Positions 1-11,873 of a stretch of DNA of 64,000 nucleotides are shown piece by piece. The stretch's first letter is position 1, and the number at the start of each line of letters is the position of its first letter. The stretch is from Linderina pennispora (Eukaryota > Kickxellomycota > Kickxellomycetes > Kickxellales > Kickxellaceae): NCBI RefSeq assembly GCF_002104995.1, contig NW_024468253.1, positions 1,116,001 through 1,180,000 on the forward strand, read 5' to 3'. Under the pieces are notes generated by a model. That model did no database searches. It was not told the origin of the DNA and saw nothing but the letters and a program-made list of their open reading frames with translations. A program made the translations under genes and the position numbers.

Positions 1-1034
1 AGGACCTGCAGGTGCTGCGTCCGTACACGAACAAGCTGCGCATCTACAGCGTCAACGACTGCAACCAGGGCGAGCCGGTGCTGCGCGCCATGGAGAACAC
101 CGACTGGAAGGTCGAGCTCGGTCTGTGGGTGAACCAGAACGACGCCGTGTACCAGGCCGACAAGGCCGAGCTGCTGCGCCTGGCCAAGTACTTTGACTTC
201 AACAAGCAGGTCGCCGCTGTTATTGTCGGGTCCGAGTCGATCTACCGTGGCGAGCAGACCGCCGAGCAGCTGGCTGCCAAGGTCAAGGACACCAAGGCCG
301 CGCTGGCCGCCATCGGCCTTGGCAACATCCCTGTCAGCTCCTCGGAGACCTGGCCCACGTACTACAAGCCGCTGATCGACGCTGTCGATTTCGTCAACAT
401 GCACGGCTTCCCGTTCTGGGAGGGTGTTGCTGTTGATCGCTGCTGGCGACAAGATGTTTGAGCACATCCATAATCTGCAGGCCCAGGCCGGCGGTAAGAA
501 GGTTGTTATTGGCGAGACTGGCTGGCCCACGGCCGGCGACAACTATGGTGCCGCTATTGCCAGCCCCGAGAACACCCTGAACTACATGCAGCAGTTCATT
601 TGCCGCGCCAACAAGGAGGGCATTGACTACTACTGGTTCAACTCGTTCGACCAGAGCTGGGCGTCGCACAACAATGCCTCGAACGTCGAGGGCAACTGGG
701 GTATCATCAAGAGCGACTATGTCACTCCCAAGTTCCAGGAGCCCATGTATGTCTGCGATGGTAGCGTTTCGTCGTCGGTTGAGTCGTCGTCTGCTGCTGA
801 GTCCTCGAAGACCGTTGAGTCGTCGGAGGCTGCCAAGACTGATGCCACCAAGACTGATGCCACCGAGACTGCTGCACCAAGACTGCTGCCACCGAGACTG
901 CTGCCAACACTGGTGCCCCGGCTACCGATGCTCCGGCCACCGACGCCCCCGCCACCTCGGTCCCGGCCAACACTGACGCCGCTACCTCGAGCGCCCCCGC
1001 CGCTACCTCGGTCCCCAAGTGCAAGAAGCACTAG
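1..1034 (+). CDS. GH17 beta-1,3-glucanase/glucanosyltransferase (5' partial, two frame breaks)
   Basis: A family GH17 enzyme acting on beta-1,3-glucan, probably in the cell wall. The 5' end lies left of the window and the reading frame is open from base 3. The proton-donor motif VGSE (Glu codon 234-236) and the nucleophile motif VIGETGWPT (Glu codon 514-516) are both present, as is the YYWFNSFDQSW segment near the end of the barrel. The catalytic domain is followed by a Ser/Thr/Ala-rich tail ending KCKKH with the stop at 1032-1034; no hydrophobic GPI-anchor signal follows. Similarity runs in one frame to about 438, in a second to about 875 and in a third to the stop. The breaks look like a one-base gain (near 438) and a one-base loss in a repetitive Thr/Ala stretch (near 875). 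Family assignment is secure; substrate and product preference cannot be told from sequence. Confidence 0.85.
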
Positions 1035-1779
1035 ATCAATGCCGCTGCTCAGCTCGTGGTACTATAAAATGACCTTTAAATAGATCCAGCTATTTGCATG
1101 AAAGGACTGTAAAAAAGGACGCTTGGGCCTTGAATGGGCCCAGGCTTGGAAAGCAGAAAGGATTACAAAACGCGCATTATGCCCTCCGAGTCCTTGTGGT
1201 TCAGCGCTGTCCCATTTGGGAGGATCGTTTTCGGACCACTTCCTTATACAAGCTTGCGAACCGCTAACTCATGCGGCAATTAGCACGCCTCATGGCCTTT
1301 GTCGGCAAACGTCAAAAGTCTGCACGCACCGCTGGCGGCCTTGTTACCGCACGCCAATGACCTAAAGCAGTCCCCATTAGGAGCTACATTGAAGTCACGT
1401 CCTGGAACAGGTGGTATCTCAGAGCCTTCCGAACAATACGTGCTCTCCATGTCGAGCGACGAACACTATACAAGCAGCAGTTGCCTTATAAACGGAGCCT
1501 CTACTGCGCGTGCATGCTCTGGCCCTCGTGCCAAACTATTGCATTCCCTCCTTGCCAAATCAACAACGTCTTGTGTATCCGAGTGTGCACGTAGTTTTCC
1601 CGTTTGCCTCTCCCCTTCCTTCTTGAACGCTGCTTTTCTCTCCCTTTCTGAATTTGCATTATTTTGCCAAATCCAACACCCGCCTTCTAGTATAAAAATA
1701 ATACCGGTTGTCCCTTTTTCCTTGTCTGCTTTATATTTTTCTCTCCGATATTTGTATCATAATTATATCTACCCTGTGA
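1035..1779. other. Intergenic region and ATG4 upstream region
   Basis: About 745 bp between the glucanase stop and the first plausible ATG of the ATG4-like gene. Open frames here show no family motifs. The last 200 bp are pyrimidine-rich and contain a TATA-like element at 1691, as expected of a fungal promoter and 5' leader. Confidence 0.5.
1691..1700 (+). promoter_or_regulatory. TATA-like box upstream of the ATG4-like gene
   Basis: TATAAAAATA lies about 90 bp before the ATG at 1780 in a pyrimidine-rich stretch. Position and sequence fit a TATA element; no transcript evidence is available. Confidence 0.4.
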
Positions 1780-4700
1780 ATGGCGTCGAATTCGCAGCAA
1801 CCACGCATACGGCGAAGGCAGCGAGCAAGGGCAGACACGGCATATCCCTAAGCGCTACGACACAGGGAAGCCGCCGTCGCCGAGAGCTCCGTCGCCCGAG
1901 TCGCCATCTATGCAGAGGCGGTACATGGCCGCGCATGCAATGCCGGAGGAGCCCGATACGCTAGAGCTGCCGGCGGCCGTGTATGCACGCAACTCTCCGC
2001 TGATACGGGTGTCGCCGCACCGGCGGCGCAGCACGCTGAACAACCTGCTGGATGCGCATCGCAGAAAGCCCGAGGAGCCTGAGAGCCCGCGGGCACTGAG
2101 GGCGCAGAGAGCGCAGCGCGACTCAACCATAGAAGCACATGCGTCGAATGGCAGCGATAGCAGCACGCTGGGAGGGTCGCCGATGATGCGCACTACGTCA
2201 CTGCAGCCAGGGCACACTGGGCAGTCGGGGTCGCCCAGGATTCTGAAGGCAGAGCTACAATACCGGCACCCGCCGCTGGGGGTCCGCCAGGAAAGGTCGT
2301 CGAGCATGGGGGTGGATATGCCCAGCACAAGCAACCCAGGGCGCGGGCACAGACACCGCAAGCAGCTGCCTACGCTGCTGGGCCTCGAGAACAACAGCCT
2401 GGGACTGATGACAACCCAGGACTCTCCTGACAGCCACCAGCAGCCAATATACACGCCTCCACTCCCCACAATGCCAAAGCAGTATCCGTATCGTGTCGAA
2501 CGCAGCTACCGCAATTTGCCGGATCACAGCAGTAATGGCAGCCCTGGGTCCGACGACAGGGAGGATGTGGGGTCTGACAGGGACATGGAGAGCCCACGGT
2601 CCACGTCACCTGTGTCGTTCCTGCCACCCTTTGAAGCACCGCCAGTAGTAAAGCCGCCACTGCCCAGGGAGGTGCCGCCGCTCCCCGAAGACTTGCAGCA
2701 AAAGATCCAGCTCCTGCCACGCCTGTCACCGCCACGCAAAGCGCCATTCCGCAGCGGCCAGCACATTGGCATGCCGGGACCGCCCAGCCCCACTATGTCG
2801 CCGACTGGCATGACTGCCTCTGCGAGCCCCATGCTGGCAGCGAACAATGCCCGACGCGTTGTCTCGGGCTCGTCACTGCATCATTCACCATTGAAACGGA
2901 CGTTCAACACTGGCAACACCGCTGCCAATCGCGATGGAGAGATGGTAAGTCGACCTTGTAAACAGTTGTGGCCTGGCTTGTGTCTTACGGAGGAACTCCT
3001 AATTAGCGACCATGGTGCAATTGGTGCACAATGAGCTGCAGTATTGTTTTTCGGCTCTCTCATACTCGCCTGCCCACCCGGTGGCAGAGAATGGCTGCTC
3101 GGCTTTGTTGCTGCCTCATACTCAAAAGATTGGGGGAGGTCGCCATTATCCCACTACCCGTACCTGCATATCCTGAAGCGTTCTCACTTCCCTCTATTCA
3201 TGGTGGCCTTCAGCCTGTTGTGCGTCTGCAGCTAGCTGGCGACCTTTGGTATACATGACCACTCAAAGTGCTCCAGCTCTGGAGTGGGTGTTGCTGTTGT
3301 GAGCACAAACTGGCCTTTCCATTCTGAACCGAAAAAGCCATCTTGCTGTCTGGACTGGCATTCTGGTGTCTATTGTATTTGTTCTTTGTGGATGCCTTTT
3401 CTTGTCTGCATCCACGGAGCAAGTGCGCAATTCAAGCCAGCCCGGCTTCTTCGCATATGCGCCTGTGCGTCGTCATATGCACTCTGGCAATTGTGACGGA
3501 AAAAGAGATGCAGTTTCGTCTCTTGCAACTTCCGGTTTGAAGAGTGGGGGGTTCGCAATCGCATCCGGAATTCACGCCCAGCCTTGCCGGGTTGTTCTCA
3601 GTTCCTCTTTGCCGCAGAAAGCAGCTTGCTAATAAGAAACGCAGAAGCGGGAAACGCAGTCGCGGCTGTGGCTTCTGTTGTTTTTGTTTTGTTCACGGGC
3701 CTATCACTAATTCTCACCTATTGTCTGTGGTGTAGCCCAACCCGCACCATGCGCTGGTCGAGGGCCGGCTGGTTAATGGCCAGGCCATCGAGAGGATCCG
3801 GCGTGTCGGATACTGGTTGTACACTACGGCGCCCTTCCAGTTCATCAAGCAAGGGCTGCTGGTGGAGCGTGCAGACACTGTGAACGTCTTGTTCACAACG
3901 GAGCGGACGATTTGGATCCTCGGCGTTTGCTACCGACTGAGCCGCGACCGTGGGAGCGTGGCACTGCCAGTCGGCTTTGATGCTGACAGCAGCTATTTGC
4001 AGCTGGACAGCAGCCAGTTCCTGAACCACCACCAGCGCCGCAACATCAGCCCCGTTGGCTCCGAGCGCACGCCAATGCGGGAAGGCAAGCGCGGCGTGCA
4101 CCACAACATCAGCAGCATCAGCGATGCACACCGGCGCCGTGCCAACACATCGGGTGTGGTTGCCAACAAGAAGAAACTACAGACGATTCAGCAGCTGCAG
4201 AGCTTCCCTAATGGCGCTGTTCCCGAAGATGTCCTGCAGAGCAGCCCAACAAAGCCGATGTTTGGCAGTCTGGTGTCGATTCCGTCGCAGGATGTGCTCG
4301 GGGGGAAGCGCCCGCCGACCACAGCCAGCAGTCCATCATGGGTACCTCCGCCGTTCCCAGACGATATGCTTGATATCCCTAGCAATGTTGCTGAGCACGA
4401 ACTTGATGTAAATGCCGAGACTGAGACCATCAGCACCGCAAAGCGGCAGAGCGTGGGCCATGCAGACCGGCCAAAGTCTAGCAAGATGAACCGGCTGCGG
4501 TCGTGGGTCACGCGCACAGCCCACCCAATGATCCGGCGCAAGTCCGATACGGCAGAGAGCGAGTCAGTGATCTCAGCGCTGGGCATCTCCTCCAGGGACG
4601 TTGCTAGTGGAGCCGGTGGTTCAATTCGGAGCCGGACCAACATCGCCGCACCAGCAGCCCAGCCGTGTGTCTATGAGCACTGTTGATAGCCGGCAGCGGC

Positions 4701-7700
4701 ATGACGGAGCACCGGTAGCGAACAAGGCGTCCAGCCGCAGCACCAGCCCAGTGCGGTCGAGCGACCCCAAATCATTGGGTCTGGGATCCGGACACAGCCG
4801 ATTCAGCCATCTGCACCGTAAAAGCAAGGAGGGGTCGCGGGCAGATTTGCGCAAGACGTCCAATAGCAACAGCACAAGCAGTGGTGTACAGGCCAGCAGC
4901 AAGCGGCGCAGCCTGATGGATGTTGACTACACGCAGATTCCACCAGTTCCCGCCGTGCCCGAGGCGTACAGTGGCTCTCAGACGCGCGTCGGAGCCCCCG
5001 CCATTACGTCGAGGCGGCCACAGTCGTCGCATTCCAACAGAAATTCTCAGCACGGACAGCCGCGGCGGATTGTCAGCGGTGGCAACATGATGTTTTCCCC
5101 AGTGCGGCGCGAGGCCAACGTGCGTGCACTGATTGGCGAGTTTGCTAGCTGGGAGAGCTCTGCAGCCAGCCTGATGATGTTCCAGCGGGAGTGGAAGCTG
5201 CCGTCGTTCCAGCAGGTTGTCAATATCCCTGCCGCAGCAGCATGGGCGCGCGAAAACAGGTGGTCGGTGACGCTGCAGAGCGAGTCGTTCTTTATGGCAT
5301 ACCTGTCGACTAGGCTGCCACGGCACAAGCAAACAAGCAATGCCAACAGCAGCAACACCGCAGCGTCTGTTAATGGGAGTACCGCCAGCGGCAATGCTCA
5401 AGGGCGGCCGATGTCTGGAGACAAAAGCGCTGGCGATCCTCTGGTTCTGCGTCTGCGTGTGGCAATGCATGACACTGAAGGCATTGAGGTCAGTGGCGAG
5501 GCATGGCGCGATGCGATGACGGCGATTATCGTGACTATCGACGCACGACCGATGCCACGGGTCCCAGCAAGCAGCAACGGCCATGGCCACAGCCGACGCA
5601 ATCTCACACCCAACTCGGTCAGCAGCGACGATGCGCGCTCCGAGATCCTGATCACTGGTGAGGACAACGTCTGGCGGATGAAGTACCTAGAGACGCGCAT
5701 GGCACAAGTGACTGAGGCATTTTCCAACCACTTCTGGCCGCGTACAGGCGAAGAGCACGCGCCTGGCTTTAATACCTTCCCGCGCCGGCGTGTCGAGAGC
5801 TCCAGCAACCCACCAGTCAGTGTTGATAAGAAGCCGTACCGCCGTGCCAGGGGCTGGGGCATGATTCCGCAGCTTCTGTCGTTTAAGACAGAGGAGACAT
5901 CGCAGACGCAGGCACAACAGCCGCCGCCATCGCCCACCATGAGCACGCAGACCAGGCGCCGGCAGCTGTACCCAGCAGGCCTGTCGATTCACACAAATGT
6001 CGGGTCTAATGACCGACGCGAGACATCGGCGACGTCGCAGGACATGAGTCCGATTGGGTCAGCGTCAGATGCGGCTAGTATCCGGTCGCTGCCTGGGTCA
6101 CCCTTGCTGTCGCCATCTCTGTCGCCATCTCAGTCGCCACCTCGGTCCCCTGCTGGTTCGCCTCGATCGATTTCGCCGGTATTACGGCAGAGCGCGCCGC
6201 TGGGTCCTGTGCAGAAGCGCGGAACACTTGGGCTGTTTGGGACACCATCCAATGCTGGGCCCAGCAATAGCGGCGAAGATTCGCTGGCAGACGATCTGGC
6301 TGCGTCCTTGCACATCCGGTCGCGGTCGCCATCCAACGCGGCGTCGCGGCAGTCTAGTGCCGTATCGAGTCTGCAGAGCGGTAAGGCACTGCGCAAACGC
6401 AAGGCGGGCGAGGCAGGCGTTGTTGGAATGACCAAGGGAGGATTCGAGGTTGTGTGGTCGGCAACAGATGCACGGTCGACGTCCTATGTCATGGTGCCCG
6501 TGCCAAAGACCCAGGCGGGCAGCGAGTCACCCACCAAGATGCAGAAGCAGCAGAGGCAGAGCAGTCGGCACGGGCAGTACCTGGATGGTGAATCAGTTCA
6601 GAACCATTCTCAGCCGAATCTCAAGCGTACGCTGGAGTCGATAACACGCGAGATCAACATGGATTCGTCGTACGTTTTGCTGCTGCCTCCGCCGCCGCCG
6701 ATTGCACTTGATTTTGAGGAGAATGAGGACGCGGACGGGTTCGGCGATATGTCTGCGGTGCTGATGCTAAGGAGAGCCAAGTCACAGATCATCATGCGGC
6801 GGTCGCTGCATGAGTTTGAGCGAGAGTTTGGTCTCGACAAGGTCAGCCTGGCGGATGACGGCGACGACGGCTCGTTCCAGATGGTCGATGCCAGCGACGA
6901 CAGTATCAGCCGGAACTCGATCTACTTTAGTGCTGAAGACGACTCCTTGTTTGATAACGACCACCGCATGTCGCGGCTATCGTCGTTTGGCTCGTCACAC
7001 TTTCAGCAGCTGCGCGGCAGCCTGCAACTGACGCACGAGCAGCAGCAGCCCGCAACAGCAACAGCAACAAAAGGGCCAGTTGGCGCTGAACCAGCTGACA
7101 CTGCTAGAGTTTTTCCTGGACGGTATGCGGCGATTCTATTTCACGTACCGCAAAGGCTTTGCAACGATCACACCGTCGTTCTACACATCAGACATGGGGT
7201 GGGGATGCACGTACCGTACCTGTCAGATGATGCTGGCGGAGTCGTTTTCGCGGGTGTTGCTGGGGCGGTTCTGGGACCCGTTCCGGCTGACCAGCGCGCA
7301 GCAGGCGAGGCACGCGCGGATTGTTGAGTGGTTCCATGACTCTGCAGACAGCTCAGCGTACTACTCAATCCACAACATGTCGCGTGTGGCGACGTACATG
7401 GACAAGCGGATCGGCGACTGGCTCGGGCCGTCGATTGGGGCACATGTGATGCTGCGGATATCACGGATGCACCACAAGTGCCCACTGGCGATCCATGTGG
7501 CACTGGACCAGGAGGTGTTTACGAAGGAGGTGCGCGAGACAGCGTTTGGCGGGCCAGCTCGGGGACCCAATGGATGGAAGCCGCTGCTGCTGCTGGTGCC
7601 GGTGCGGCTTGGGTTTGAGCGGGTTGACCCCAAGTACACGGAGAAGATCAAGACGCTGTTCCAGATCCCGCAGACGGTGGGTCTGGTGGGCGGCAAGCCG

Positions 7701-8339
7701 TCGCGGTCGTACTATTTCATTGGGCGGCAGGGTGACAACCTGTTCTTCCTGGATCCGCACGTGACGCGCAACTTTGTGCCGCGCTCGACGGCGCTCGACG
7801 GACAAGACACGCGGGTGGTAGCGACCAGCGACAACGAGGACTCTGGGTCAGAGTCGGATTCAAGTGACTTTGAGTCACTGGGGATTGCAGACACGGATGA
7901 GTACCACACGACGCACATCTGCACGATCGGCATCAACAAGCTTGATCCGTCGATGCTGATCGGGTTCCTGTTCAACACCGAGGCGGAGTGGGAATCGTTT
8001 GCGCAGGCGGCGACGGACAAGGACTCGTCGCGGGCGATCTGCACAGGGGCGACGCCGCTGTTCACGCTGTGGCCCGAGGACAAGACCATGGTCCATGGGA
8101 CGTATATGCAGGCGCCGATTCCCGGCCAGATCACAAAGGTGGCGGCGGTGCCGGAGCGGCAGGGAGCGCGCAGCCCGCCGCGCAGCCCACGGATGGATGG
8201 GGTGCGGTTTAGCACGCCCCGGATCCCGCCGACCACGGTGATGGTGGGGCCGGGCACGGTGCGGTCGGCGTCGTCGCCCCGGTTTGGCATGTCGGCCAGC
8301 GGTGAGTTTGCGAACGACGATGGGTTTGAGTTTGTGTGA
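1780..8339 (+). CDS. ATG4: ATG4-type autophagy cysteine protease with giant disordered region
   Basis: Atg4 processes Atg8 and releases it from lipid during autophagy (family knowledge). The C54 peptidase core is split. The early strand motif ERTIWILGVCY is near 3900-3935. The core resumes near 7095 with TYRKGF, then DMGWGCTYRT (catalytic Cys codon 7206-7208), GGKPSRSYYFIG, FFLDPHVTRNF (Asp/His) and LDPSMLIGF. Between these parts lie about 1,050 Ser/Pro/Arg-rich residues, and about 340-390 more precede the intron. The total is roughly 1,900 residues, whereas usual Atg4 proteins have 400-550. An intron at 2945-3735 (GTAAGT...TAG, phase 0, 791 bp) joins GEM to PNPHH. Frame breaks are near 4650 and 7045 (a CAG/CAA polyglutamine tract). 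The start is uncertain: ATG 1780 lies 90 bp after a TATA box but needs a frame break near 1795, while ATG 1910 is in frame without one. No second gene in the long middle is recognisable. Confidence 0.82.
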
Positions 8340-8630
8340 AGACCCCCAGGCACCGAGACGGCGCAGGTACCTTTTTATCATGTAAATTCAATCAACTCTG
8401 TTTTCCTTGGAGGTTTGTATATGGTGCAAAAGGCGTTGCAAAAATACGATATGCGTGGCGTAGTTGCCCCCAGCGCATGGGAGGGAGAGAATCCGTGGAA
8501 TGAGTCAGTAGGGTGCGCTCCATAGTAGCCACTCTAGCAGAGGACCGTTCCTGGAAACGCAATTTTTGGGGAGACGAAGCAAGCACACTCCTTGCTACCT
8601 TCCAACATACTCCCTGACACAGCAAAAGGC

Positions 8631-10142
8631 ATGGTGATTCCCAACTTTGAAATCGGCATCATCGGCGCCGGCGACATGGGCATGCTGTACGCAAAGCGGT
8701 TCCGTGCTGCCGGCTACCCGGTGAACATCTGCGACACGCCCGAGCGCTTCGAGAGTCTACAGGCAAAGCACGGCAGCCTGGGCCTCAACATTCTGCTGCG
8801 ACGGCTACGCGGTCTCGCGGCGGTCTGATTTCATCATCTACAGCGTCCCGGCAGTGACAATCGATCCGGGCGGTGGAGGAGTACGGGCGGGCGACGAAGC
8901 TCCACGCAATTGTCGCCGGACAGACATCAGTCAAGACGCCGGAGATTGCAGCAGTTTGAGCGACACCTGCCCGAGGACGCCCACATCGTGACATGTCATT
9001 CAATGCACGGGCCCAACATCGACACGCGCGGACAGCCGCTGGCAATCATCCGGCACCGGGCCGACGACGCCCACTACGCAATGGCCTGTGGAGGCGCTGG
9101 GGGCGCTGGAGGCCCGCATGATCTACCTGACGTACCAGGAGCACGACCGCATCACGGCTGATACGCAGGCGGCCACGCATCTGGCGTTTCTGAGCCTGGG
9201 CACGGCCTGGTGCCTACAGGGCTACCACCCGTGGATCAACCCGCAGTTCATCGCTGGAATCAACAACGTCAAGGTGGCCATGGCGCTGCGCATCTACGCC
9301 AGCAAATGGCACGTGTATGCCGGCCTGGCCATCATGAATCCGCATGCCAAAACCCAGCTCCAGTGCTATGTCGAGTCTCTCCAGATACTCTACAAGTGCA
9401 TGGTGGGCGGGCGCCGCGACGAATTCACCAAGCTGATCTACGATCGCGGCCGACTTTGTCTTCGGCAAGGACCGCAGCCGCAAGGCCATTCTTCTCGACG
9501 ACTGAGACGCTCGACCAGCTGTCGCTGGCGCAGGTGCCTCCGAATGAGAGCCGGCCAAACTCCCACCTGTCGCTGCTGAGCGCTGCCGTGTGCTGGCACA
9601 AGATGCAGATGTCGCCTTATGATAATTTGATTATGCCAGACGCCCGCCGTTCCGCATGTGGCTTGGGCATTGTCGAGTACTTGTTTTGCAACGCCGAGAT
9701 GCTCAAGGAGGCCATTGAGACGGCGCTCGATGACCGCTACACGCAGGCAGGAGGACCTGGTGTTCTACACGGCGGTATCGGGCTGGGGCCAGTGCATCCA
9801 GCTCGGGTCGTTTGACGGATATCCGCGAGCGGTTCGAAAAGTCGGCGGCGTTCCTGAGCCACAGGCTCGAAGGAGGGCAAGGACCTGAGCACCTATGATC
9901 CTGCGCAAGCTCACCGAGACGGGCTCATAAAGGCCACAGAAACAAACCGAATATCTGCTGCAGCTATTGCTGCACCAGAGGCCGTGGCCCCTGACATAAT
10001 CATGGAGGTTGACTCAAAGAGCTACGAGTCAGGCGCCAACGAATGCCACTCGTCAATATATCGGATGGACATTGATACCCAGGCCAAATGTCAGACAAAT
10101 CAAGGCGATGTTTGCAGTAGAAAAAGAAGTGTATTTACATGA
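8631..10142 (+). CDS. TYR1: Prephenate dehydrogenase (many frame breaks)
   Basis: Tyr1 oxidatively decarboxylates prephenate to 4-hydroxyphenylpyruvate in tyrosine synthesis. The start MVIPNFEIGIIGAGDMG shows the GxGxxG dinucleotide-binding loop. Further recognisable pieces are DFIIYSVPAV, HSMHGPN, YQEHDRITADTQAATH, AFLSLGTAW, the TPPFR/WLGIVEY segment near 9640-9680 and FYTAVSGWGQCI. These follow each other in the right order but in changing frames. Breaks are apparent near 8800, 8865, 8952, 9090, 9447, 9505, 9648, 9750, 9820 and 9880, a denser pattern than in neighbouring genes. An in-frame ATG at 8592 is an alternative start. The last frame stays open to a TGA at 10140-10142, only 13 bp from the convergent lysozyme stop; the true C-terminus may be earlier. 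Either this is a low-quality patch of sequence or the gene is decaying. Identity of the family is firm. Confidence 0.8.
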
Positions 10143-10155
10143 AATATTTTATGGC

Positions 10156-10983
10156 TTACTCGCAGTTAGGGAAAGCCTGCTTGTTCGAAGGAGTCTGGGC
10201 AAACTTTACCTCCTCCTTGCGGCGGAGATCAAGGCCAAGCAGAAAACGGCCACCAGCCATGTTCCACTTGGGCAGCTCACTGGCAATGACGGTGTTTGGG
10301 TTCTCACCAGCATTCAGACGCTTGACCAGAGGCGAGGACTGGGCTGCACCACAGCCCATGTTGAACACCCACGACACCAGCGCACCCCACTGGTTCTCGT
10401 TGAGCTTGACATTGCCGTTCAGGTAGTTGCCCAGGCATGTGTAATTGGGGATATCGTCCTTGAGCAGAGCCTCGGCAGTCTCTTTGGTCAGCGGGAACTT
10501 GTACTTGACCTCCTTGCAGCCAGTGGTCTGGCACAGGTGACCGTAACCGACAGGTGGGCTGGCCAATTTGATCGGGGTACACATTTGGCTCGTAGCCCTC
10601 GAACACCTTGATCATGTTGAGCGACGCGGCGCTGACGCCCTTGCAGTATCCGCTCGAGGAGCCACCGCCAGAGGGGCTGCTGGATCTTCCAATAGCTCCT
10701 ATGGGAGCATTTTTGGGCGACATAGCCGTTGCCAGTGTCAACATGGTGGTCGCTCACGTAGCACCCATGTTGGGTTTTGTCCCAGAGGTTGTTGCCACCG
10801 ATCGTTGTGCCTGGAGTCTGGCACGAGAGCGTCACTTGGGTTCCCTTCTTGTAAGTGCGGACGATATTGTTGGAGGTTCCTGGACCCGAGCGACAGTTGA
10901 CTATGTCATCCTTGATAGCGTAACCAGAGACAACCTGCGAGGATAGTCGCGAGCAGAAGGGCTGCAATTGTGACGAACTTCAT
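10156..10983 (-). CDS. Secreted SH3b-GH24 (phage-type) lysozyme
   Basis: The protein starts with a signal peptide (MKFVTIAALLLATILA; ATG at 10983). A bacterial-type SH3 domain follows at about 10706-10930, with the core NCRSGPGTSNNIV...VTLSCQTPGT...GCYVSDHHVDTGNGYVAQKC. A Ser/Gly linker (SSSPSGGGSSSGY) leads to a GH24 lysozyme domain with MIKVFEGYEPNVYPD, VGYGHLC, NQWGALVSWVFNMG and NTVIASELPKWN. GH24 enzymes cleave bacterial peptidoglycan, and the FEG glutamate is the expected catalytic acid. SH3b domains usually bind the wall. A role in attacking or digesting bacteria is inferred. Frame breaks occur near 10935, 10700 and 10570. A TATA-like element lies about 90 bp upstream. GH24 is phage/bacterial in origin, so ancestral horizontal transfer is likely. 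Confidence 0.85.
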
Positions 10984-11070
10984 CTTTTTTGGCGCTGGGT
11001 GTATTAAAAGTAGAGTCTGCTGAAGTTGTTTGAGGTGATGAAGCCGATAGAGATTGGGCAATAGCCCCAG

Positions 11071-11080
11071 CCTTTTTATA
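11071..11080 (-). promoter_or_regulatory. TATA-like box upstream of the lysozyme gene
   Basis: On the minus strand TATAAAAAGG lies about 90 bp before the lysozyme ATG, the same spacing seen in front of several other accessory genes of the window. Confidence 0.45.
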
Positions 11081-11121
11081 CATGGAGAACGACATGGCAT
11101 GTCCCTCACATATACAGTCAT

Positions 11122-11873
11122 TGGCGTATAGTTGATGCTGGTGTTGCTAAATTTAGCACGGGTATCTAGGATTTTTAAACTTTGACCCTACCTCCTGCTG
11201 AAAGATGTAGCTACCATCCAAGCAGAAATCAGCGCACCGCATGCGGCTGCCGAAAATACACGTTAATCTAAGAGCTTTCGATAGTTTGCTTACGAAGCAA
11301 CCTTATTATCCAGAAAGCCGTTTGAGCAGGCGTCTATAAATAAACCTTGCAGAACATGTCCATATAGCGCAGACTTCTAGGCAGATCTCTTGTAAGCGTG
11401 CATAGTTATGCAGATACATGGCAGTCTAAAAATAGGTTCACCACTTGGATATCGATGTGGTAGTAAGGCTAAGCGGTTCGTATATAAGCAACCATCAGGC
11501 ATTTTGGATTACACGACCTAAAAATATACCATGACCTGGCCAAGGTCTTCAATATCTTGACAGACAAGGCTAGTACCCGTTTGTGCATCAGCCAAAAATA
11601 GATAGCGCTCCAATTTCTCCTGAAGTTGCAGTGTCTGTAATATTCCTGCTGGCATTAATCCAGGAGAAGTTTCTAGAGAGATTCTTAGAATAAGCTGCAT
11701 GTCGACAGCAGTTGAACCATGTGTGTGTTTGCTAAACGAGCTATTACTGCTAGCAAAAGTTTTACCGAAATTTGATTCATGAAGTATAGGTTGGAAATTC
11801 GTATATACGCATGCCGGGTGTTCCTGTTCAATCCCCTCACTCCAACCATATCGCAACCAAAAAGCAGAATTAT
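11122..11873. other. Gene-free stretch between lysozyme and its pseudogene relative
   Basis: About 750 bp of AT-richer DNA. A 112-codon minus-strand open frame at 11518-11856 has no recognisable motif, signal peptide or domain. Nothing here can be supported as a gene. Confidence 0.4.

Noticed and set aside
4772-5590. 272-codon minus-strand frame inside ATG4
   Set aside because: Antisense shadow of the disordered ATG4 region, with Cys/His/Arg-rich composition.
8631-10142. Programmed frameshifting as the explanation for the broken frames
   Set aside because: Breaks are too many, lie at varied sequences and occur in both directions; no recurrent slippery motif is seen.
11518-11856. 112-codon minus-strand frame between lysozyme and its pseudogene
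   Set aside because: No signal peptide or domain, no similar sequence elsewhere in the window.
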